This document shows, piece after piece, positions 59,127 to 64,000 of a stretch of 64,000 bases of DNA. The translations under genes and the position numbers were made by a program. The notes under the pieces were generated by a model, which was given only the letters and a program-made list of their open reading frames with translations, was not told the DNA's origin and ran no database searches. How positions within the stretch are numbered: the stretch's first letter is position 1; every line of letters starts with the position of its first letter. Source of the DNA: Nioella nitratireducens (GTDB lineage: Bacteria > Pseudomonadota > Alphaproteobacteria > Rhodobacterales > Rhodobacteraceae); NCBI RefSeq assembly GCF_001879715.1, contig NZ_MNBW01000005.1, positions 62,001 through 126,000 of the forward strand, in the 5' to 3' direction.

Positions 59127-60637
59127 CCGATCAAACACCGGCCCTGCGGCTTGAAAACATCGTCAAGACCTTCCCCGGCGTGCGTGCGCTCGGCGGGGTG
59201 AGCTTCGAAGTCTTCCCCGGCGAAGTCCATGCCCTGATGGGCGAAAACGGGGCGGGGAAATCGACGCTTATGAAGGTGCTTGGCGGCATCTACCAGCCCG
59301 AGGAAGGCCGCATCTTCGTGGAAGAGGTCCAGACCGTGATGACATCGCCGCTTCAGGCCAAGGCCAAGGGCGTGATGTTCATCCACCAGGAACTGAGCCT
59401 TGCGGAAGAGTTGAGCGTGGCGGAAAACGTCTATCTGGGCGAGTTGCCGCGCAAGAGCTTTGGCCGCGTGGACTGGGCACGACTGTATGCCCAGACCGAT
59501 GAAATCCTCGACCGGCTAAAGGTCAGCTTCAATGCCCGCACGCGGGTTGGGGATTTGTCGATCGCCAACCAGCAGATGGTGGAAATCGCCCGCGCCCTGA
59601 CCGTGGAGGCCAAGGCGGTGATTTTTGATGAACCGACCGCCTCGCTGACCGATGCCGAGAAAGTCGTGCTGTTCGACGTGATCAGCGACCTGCGGGCCGA
59701 TGGGGTGGGGATTGTCTACATTTCGCACCGGATGGAAGAAATCTTCAAGATCACCGACCGGATCTCGGTTCTGCGCGATGGCGAATACCGGGGCACCTTG
59801 GTCACCGCCGAGACCGACGAGGATGAAATCACCCAAATGATGATCGGGCGCAGCCTGGACCTGAGCCGGAACGCGGCCCCGGTCGAGGTCGGCGAGGTCG
59901 CCTTGCGGGTCGAAGGGCTGTCCTGTGGAGACCTGTTCCAGGATGTGAGTTTCGAGTTGCGGCAGGGCGAGGTCGTCGGCTTCTACGGTTTGGTGGGTGC
60001 AGGGCGCACCGAGATTGCCGAGACCCTCTTTGGACTGCGCACACCGTCGAGCGGCCGCATCTTCCTGAAAGACGAGGAGCTGAAAATCTCGTCGCCCATC
60101 GAGGCCATCGGGCACGGCATTTCGCTGGTGCCGGAAAGCCGCAAGGAACAGGGCCTGATCCTTGGCATGAATTGCCGGGACAACATCACCTTGCCACAGG
60201 TCGATGACATGACGGCGGGGCCCTTCGTGGCCGACGGGGCCGAGGTAGCGATCTTTGACCAGTACCGCGACCGGCTGCAAATCAAGACGCCGAGCTGGCG
60301 CACCTCTGTGGGCAGCCTGTCGGGCGGCAACCAGCAAAAGATCGTCATCGGCAAATGGCTGGCGATGCGGCCCGATGTGCTGATCGTCGACGAACCGACG
60401 CGCGGGATCGACGTGGGCTCCAAGTCGGAAATTCACAACCTGCTGCGCGATCTGGCCGCGCAGGGCTATGCCGTCATGGTGATCTCGTCGGAAATGCCCG
60501 AGGTGCTGCATGTGTCTGACCGGATCATCGCCATGTATCACGGGCGCATCATGCGCAAGTTCGGCGTCGGCGAGGTGACCGAGGACAGTCTGGTGCAGGC
60601 GATCTCGGGCATCGGCGGAGACGGGCAGGCCGCGTAA
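59123..60637 (+). CDS. Sugar ABC transporter ATPase with two nucleotide-binding domains (RbsA type)
   Basis: A 504-residue double ATPase. The first domain has Walker A GENGAGKST, a RbsA-type signature LSIANQQMVEIARAL and Walker B VIFDEPTASLTD. The second has a degenerate Walker A GLVGAGRTE, signature LSGGNQQKIVIGKWL and VLIVDEPTRGIDVG. One degenerate site is normal in this family. ATG overlaps the permease stop, and its TAA shares one base with the next ATG. Confidence 0.93.
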   Translation: MTDQTPALRLENIVKTFPGVRALGGVSFEVFPGEVHALMGENGAGKSTLMKVLGGIYQPEEGRIFVEEVQTVMTSPLQAKAKGVMFIHQELSLAEELSVAENVYLGELPRKSFGRVDWARLYAQTDEILDRLKVSFNARTRVGDLSIANQQMVEIARALTVEAKAVIFDEPTASLTDAEKVVLFDVISDLRADGVGIVYISHRMEEIFKITDRISVLRDGEYRGTLVTAETDEDEITQMMIGRSLDLSRNAAPVEVGEVALRVEGLSCGDLFQDVSFELRQGEVVGFYGLVGAGRTEIAETLFGLRTPSSGRIFLKDEELKISSPIEAIGHGISLVPESRKEQGLILGMNCRDNITLPQVDDMTAGPFVADGAEVAIFDQYRDRLQIKTPSWRTSVGSLSGGNQQKIVIGKWLAMRPDVLIVDEPTRGIDVGSKSEIHNLLRDLAAQGYAVMVISSEMPEVLHVSDRIIAMYHGRIMRKFGVGEVTEDSLVQAISGIGGDGQAA

Positions 60638-61506
60638 TGCGTGTTGGATTTGCGGGGCTTGGCCGTATGGGCCAGCGCATGGCTGCGAACCTGATCGGGG
60701 CGGGGTATGACCTGACGGTCTGGACGCGGAACAGCGACAAGGCACAGGCGTTCGCGGTGGCGCAGGGATGCGCAGTCGCCGACAGCCCGCGCGCCCTGTC
60801 CGATGCGGTGGACGTGTTGGTCACGATGTTGGCCGACGATCCCGCTTCGCAAGACGTGCATCTGGGCGCGGACGGGCTGTTCAGGGGCACTCGCGCGCGC
60901 ACCTTCGTGGAGATGGGCACGATGAGCCCCGCGCATATCGCCGCGCTGGCCGCCGCCGCGCCAGAAGGAGCCACCGTGATCGACGCGCCGGTGTCCGGTG
61001 CCACGCAGGCCGCCGCCGATGCGCAGCTGCTGATCATGGCAGGGGCAAAGGCCGACACGGTGGCAGAGGTCCAGCCGCTCTTTGACGCCATGGGCAAGGA
61101 GACCATCTGCCTTGGCCGCACTGGTGCGGGCGCGGTGATGAAACTGGCGGTCAACATGCTGATCCACGGCATCAACCAGACCTTCGCCGAGGCGATGACG
61201 CTGGCCGAGGCCTCCGGCATCCCCACCGGTGCAGCGTTCGAGGCGATCGAAGCGAGTGCCGCCTGCGCACCGATGCTGACGTATCGCAAGCCGCTCTACC
61301 TCGACGAGGCGGCCCATGACGTGACTTTCACCGTGGCACTCGCCCAGAAAGACATGCGGGTGACGGCGGCGCTGGCCGATTCCTACAACGTCGCGCTACC
61401 GCAATCGCGGGCCACGCTCGATATCCTCAACAAGGCGGTCGCCGCCGGGTATGACGCCCGCGACATGGCCGCCATCCTTGATTTCATGCGGGAGAGCAAA
61501 CCATGA
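60637..61506 (+). CDS. 3-hydroxyisobutyrate dehydrogenase-family oxidoreductase
   Basis: A 289-residue beta-hydroxyacid dehydrogenase. The N-terminal VGFAGLGRMGQRMAANL binds NAD(P), DAPVSGATQAAADAQLLIMAG is the substrate block, and the catalytic Lys is in GAVMKLAVNMLI. Likely oxidises a hydroxy acid such as tartronate, glycerate or an aldonate derived from the imported compound. Coupled to the ATPase by a one-base stop/start overlap and to thuA-like by four bases. Confidence 0.9.
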   Translation: MRVGFAGLGRMGQRMAANLIGAGYDLTVWTRNSDKAQAFAVAQGCAVADSPRALSDAVDVLVTMLADDPASQDVHLGADGLFRGTRARTFVEMGTMSPAHIAALAAAAPEGATVIDAPVSGATQAAADAQLLIMAGAKADTVAEVQPLFDAMGKETICLGRTGAGAVMKLAVNMLIHGINQTFAEAMTLAEASGIPTGAAFEAIEASAACAPMLTYRKPLYLDEAAHDVTFTVALAQKDMRVTAALADSYNVALPQSRATLDILNKAVAAGYDARDMAAILDFMRESKP

Positions 61507-62207
61507 AAGCTGCGCTTTTTGTCGGGGGTTGGGAAGGCCACGCCCCCACCGATTTCAGTGATTGGTGCGAGGCCCTGCTGACCGACAACGGCTTTGAGGT
61601 CGATGTCTACAACACGCTGGAACCGCTGGAGCACCCCGAGACCCTGTCCGATGTCGACCTGATCGTGCCAATCTGGTCCTCGGCCCGGTCGGGCCACAAG
61701 GAAGAGTTCGGCAACATGACCAAGCCGCAGGAAGACGGGCTGTTGCAGCTTGTCTCGGAAGGGCGGGGCATCGCGGGCTGGCATGGCCATATGGGCGACG
61801 CGTTCCGCGACCGGCCAACCTATCATTTCTTGATCGGCGGGCAGTTCGTGGCGCATCCGCCGGGCTGGCCGGACAACCTGCAACCGCGCGAGGACTACAT
61901 CGACTACGATGTGACCATCTGCAAACCCGCCGACCCGCTGGTCGAAGGCATCAAGAGCTTTCGCCTGCGGTCCGAGCAATATTACATGCTGGTGGACCCT
62001 TCGAACGAGGTTCTGGCCACGACGACCTTTTCCGGCGATCACCTGTGGTGGATCGAAGGCACGGTCATTCCCGTCGTCTGGAAGCGTCGGTGGGACAAGG
62101 GCCGCGTCTTCTATTGCTCGATCGGGCACGAGCTGGACGACCTGAAGGTGCCGCAGGTCACGGAAATCCTGCGCCGGGGCATGATCTGGGCGGCAACGCG
62201 GGGGTAA
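61503..62207 (+). CDS. ThuA-domain protein
   Basis: A 234-residue GATase1-like fold protein of the ThuA family, found with sugar uptake and keto-sugar metabolism genes. KAALFVGGWEGHAPTDF opens the fold, GRGIAGWHGHMGDAFRD holds the conserved His pair, and GRVFYCSIGHELDDLKVP is the C-terminal block. Enzymatic role is not established; isomerisation or hydrolysis of a keto-glycoside is proposed for relatives. Last gene of the import operon. Confidence 0.88.
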   Translation: MKAALFVGGWEGHAPTDFSDWCEALLTDNGFEVDVYNTLEPLEHPETLSDVDLIVPIWSSARSGHKEEFGNMTKPQEDGLLQLVSEGRGIAGWHGHMGDAFRDRPTYHFLIGGQFVAHPPGWPDNLQPREDYIDYDVTICKPADPLVEGIKSFRLRSEQYYMLVDPSNEVLATTTFSGDHLWWIEGTVIPVVWKRRWDKGRVFYCSIGHELDDLKVPQVTEILRRGMIWAATRG

Positions 62208-62228
62208 AACCCTGACTGGAAAGGGAAA

Positions 62229-62313
62229 TGGTGCGGGCGGTGGGACTCGAACCCACACGGCACAAGGCCTTCGGATTTTAAGTCCGATATGTCTACCATT
62301 CCATCACGCCCGC
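62229..62313 (-). tRNA. tRNA-Leu (anticodon TAA)
   Basis: An 85-base tRNA on the reverse strand with encoded CCA. The acceptor arm pairs GCGGGCG with CGCCCGC, discriminator A; the anticodon loop CTTAAAA is in the stem GGA/TCC; the T arm has GGTTCGAGTCC and a long leucine-type variable arm is present. It lies 13 bases after the metG stop and may be processed from that transcript. Confidence 0.95.
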
Positions 62314-62326
62314 ATCTGGCCACCCG

Positions 62327-64000
62327 TCAATCGCGGGTGCCTGCAAACCGTTCCTGCCATGCCTCGCGGTCTTCGTCACTGATCTTGGCAAAAAGAACCT
62401 CTGGCACGGTAAAGCCGTGGCCCGGCTCCAGCACCGCCAATGCGTCACCGACCGAGCCCGGCCAGTCCGCGCCCTCTGTGCCCATGGCCGCCAGCATCTT
62501 GGCCGAGGCGTCGGGGATAAAGGGTGCCGACAACACCGCGTAGAACCGGATCAGGTTCAGCGATAGCCGCACGATGGCGGCGGCGCGCTCGGGGTCTTGT
62601 TTGAAGGCGGCCCAAGGCGCGGCGGCTTGCAGGTATTCGTTCCCGGCCACCCAGATCGCGCGCAGTTCGGCGGCGGATTTGCGGATTTCCATCGCCTCCA
62701 TATGCGCTTCAAAGGCGTCGAGCTTTTCCTGAAGCTCGGCCACCAGCGCGAATTCCTGTTCGCCGTAGTCGCCGCCCTCTGGCACGACCTCGCCGAATTT
62801 CGACCGGCAGAACTTGGTGACGCGGCTGACGAAATTGCCGAGGACGTCGGCAAGGTCCTTGTTCACGGATTGCTGGAAATTTTCCCAGGTGAATTCGCTG
62901 TCCGAGCTTTCGGGCGCATGGGACAGCAGCCACCAACGCCAGTAGTCGGCGGGCAGGATGTCCAATGCCTGATCCATGAACACGCCGCGCCCGCGCGAGG
63001 TGCTGAACTGGCCACCGTCATAATTGAGGTAGTTGAACGACTTGATGTAATCGACCAGCTTCCACGGCTCGCCGGAACCGATGATCGTGGCCGGGAAGCT
63101 GAGGGTGTGGAAGGGCACGTTATCCTTGCCCATGAACTGGACATAGCGCACATCGCCCGCACCCTTGTCGGTGCGCCACCAGCGTTCCCAGTCGGCGTCG
63201 GTCTTGCCATTCGCCTCGGCCCATTCGGCACCGCAGGCGATGTATTCGATGGGGGCGTCGAACCAGACGTAGAAAACCTTGCCTTCCATGCCCGGCCAGT
63301 CCTCGTCCCCGCGCTTGACCGGGATGCCCCAGTCGAGATCGCGGGTGATGCCCCGGTCTTGCAGGCCGTCACCGTCGTTCAGCCATTTCTTGGCGATCGA
63401 GGTGGTCAGGACGGGCCAGTCGGACTTGGAGTCGATCCACGCCTCCAACTGGTCCTTCATCTGGCTTTGGCACAGGAACAGGTGCTTGGTTTCGCGCATT
63501 TCCAGATCGGTGGAGCCGGAAATCGTGGAATGCGGGTCGATCAGGTCGACCGGGTCAAGCTGCTTGGTGCAGTTGTCACACTGGTCGCCGCGCGCGCTGT
63601 CGAACCCGCAATTGGGGCAGGTGCCCTCGATGTAGCGGTCGGGCAGGAAGCGGCCATCGGCCTTGGAATACATCTGGTTTTCAGTGACTTCACGGATCAG
63701 CCCGGCCTCGGCCAGCGTGCCCGCGAAATGCTGGGTCAGGCGATGGTTCTGCGGGCTGGACGAGCGACCGAAATAGTCGAAGCTCAGGCGGAAGCCCTCG
63801 GCGATCTTGGCTTGGACCTCATGCATTTCGGCGCAATACGCGGCCACCGGCTTGCCGGCCTTGGCCGCGGCCAGTTCGGCAGGTGTGCCGTGCTCGTCCG
63901 TGGCGCACAGGAACATGACCTCGTTGCCGCGTCCACGTTGATAACGGGCATAAAGATCGGCGGGCAACTGAGAGCCCACGAGATTGCCCAGATGCTTGAT
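62327..64000 (-). CDS. metG: Methionyl-tRNA synthetase, 5' end outside the window
   Basis: 557 codons of the enzyme that charges tRNA-Met; the start lies beyond base 64000. At the window edge the HIGH-like motif HLGN is seen in [18 protein letters not shown] zinc knuckle follows with CPNC and CDNC pairs, and the KMSKS equivalent is FSTSRGRG, as in the MetG1 group. The catalytic domain is followed by the anticodon-binding helical domain; no C-terminal EMAP/tRNA-binding domain is present after it, since the stop comes at 62327. Confidence 0.95.
   Translation of the reverse strand: MKHLGNLVGSQLPADLYARYQRGRGNEVMFLCATDEHGTPAELAAAKAGKPVAAYCAEMHEVQAKIAEGFRLSFDYFGRSSSPQNHRLTQHFAGTLAEAGLIREVTENQMYSKADGRFLPDRYIEGTCPNCGFDSARGDQCDNCTKQLDPVDLIDPHSTISGSTDLEMRETKHLFLCQSQMKDQLEAWIDSKSDWPVLTTSIAKKWLNDGDGLQDRGITRDLDWGIPVKRGDEDWPGMEGKVFYVWFDAPIEYIACGAEWAEANGKTDADWERWWRTDKGAGDVRYVQFMGKDNVPFHTLSFPATIIGSGEPWKLVDYIKSFNYLNYDGGQFSTSRGRGVFMDQALDILPADYWRWWLLSHAPESSDSEFTWENFQQSVNKDLADVLGNFVSRVTKFCRSKFGEVVPEGGDYGEQEFALVAELQEKLDAFEAHMEAMEIRKSAAELRAIWVAGNEYLQAAAPWAAFKQDPERAAAIVRLSLNLIRFYAVLSAPFIPDASAKMLAAMGTEGADWPGSVGDALAVLEPGHGFTVPEVLFAKISDEDREAWQERFAGTRD

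Noticed and set aside
1-64000. CRISPR arrays, insertion sequences, prophage genes or integrase-tRNA junctions
   Set aside because: No regularly spaced repeats, transposase or integrase motifs, or phage genes were seen, and the single tRNA-Leu has no adjacent integrase or visible att duplication.

Overview
The window is high-GC, densely packed DNA from an alphaproteobacterium, most likely a marine member of the Rhodobacterales (Roseobacter group). The evidence is an RpoE/ChrR pair of the Rhodobacter type with matching promoters, Roseobacter-style TRAP and ABC uptake clusters, an HpsN-like dehydrogenase, a C-P lyase locus with DUF1045, and a dispersed hairpin-plus-tag repeat. I see no phage, insertion sequence, plasmid or CRISPR features; this looks like ordinary chromosome rich in catabolic genes.

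Layout. (1) 1-10.0 kb, phosphonate use: end of phnK, a CorA-type metal transporter embedded in the operon, phnL, phnN, a reverse-strand DUF1045 gene, two phnM paralogues facing each other, a hexapeptide acetyltransferase, then phnD-phnC-phnE1-phnE2 with a terminator-like hairpin after phnD. (2) 10.0-15.9 kb, singlet-oxygen/lipid stress: rpoE-chrR and a divergent five-gene operon (FAD oxidoreductase, DUF1365, CFA-type methyltransferase, DUF3833, SDR); both directions carry the same TGATC-N19-TAWGA promoter. (3) 16-18 kb: an HpsN-like dehydrogenase and a small lipoprotein cytochrome c. (4) 18.1-30.8 kb, polyamine uptake and glutamylation: two opposed operons with duplicated glutamine-synthetase-like and PuuB-like genes, an aminotransferase, PotFGHI, a class I amidotransferase and a GntR regulator. 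(5) 30.8-34.4 kb: LysR and gcdH, then a DadA-type oxidase. (6) 34.5-45.2 kb: a reverse-strand cluster P450 - ferredoxin - TRAP (DctPQM) - GMC alcohol dehydrogenase, with LysR, PanE, LysR, DoxX and DODA genes. (7) 45.2-62.2 kb: a two-sided catabolic locus. On the reverse strand lie a regulator made of a winged helix fused to a sugar-binding-protein domain, an SDR, an M24-fold hydrolase, and an acyloin-dehydrogenase-like complex with a split E2 and an aldehyde dehydrogenase. On the forward strand lies a Rbs-type sugar/polyol ABC operon with SDR, HIBADH-like and ThuA genes. (8) 62.2-64 kb: tRNA-Leu(TAA) and the 3' part of metG.

The most unusual item is the 611-residue HTH-SBP fusion at 53166-55001. 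Its upstream region carries a perfect inverted repeat and a near-identical second half-site inside its own 5' coding end. It probably senses, inside the cell, the same kind of ligand that the divergent ABC system imports. The neighbouring split E2, the M24 protein lacking an expected metal-ligand aspartate, and the ALDH placed between E2 genes suggest an undescribed carbohydrate or polyol pathway that ends in CoA-dependent carbon-carbon cleavage plus aldehyde oxidation. That pathway is inference; the gene order and motifs are seen directly. Gene starts were chosen by ribosome-binding sites and overlaps.
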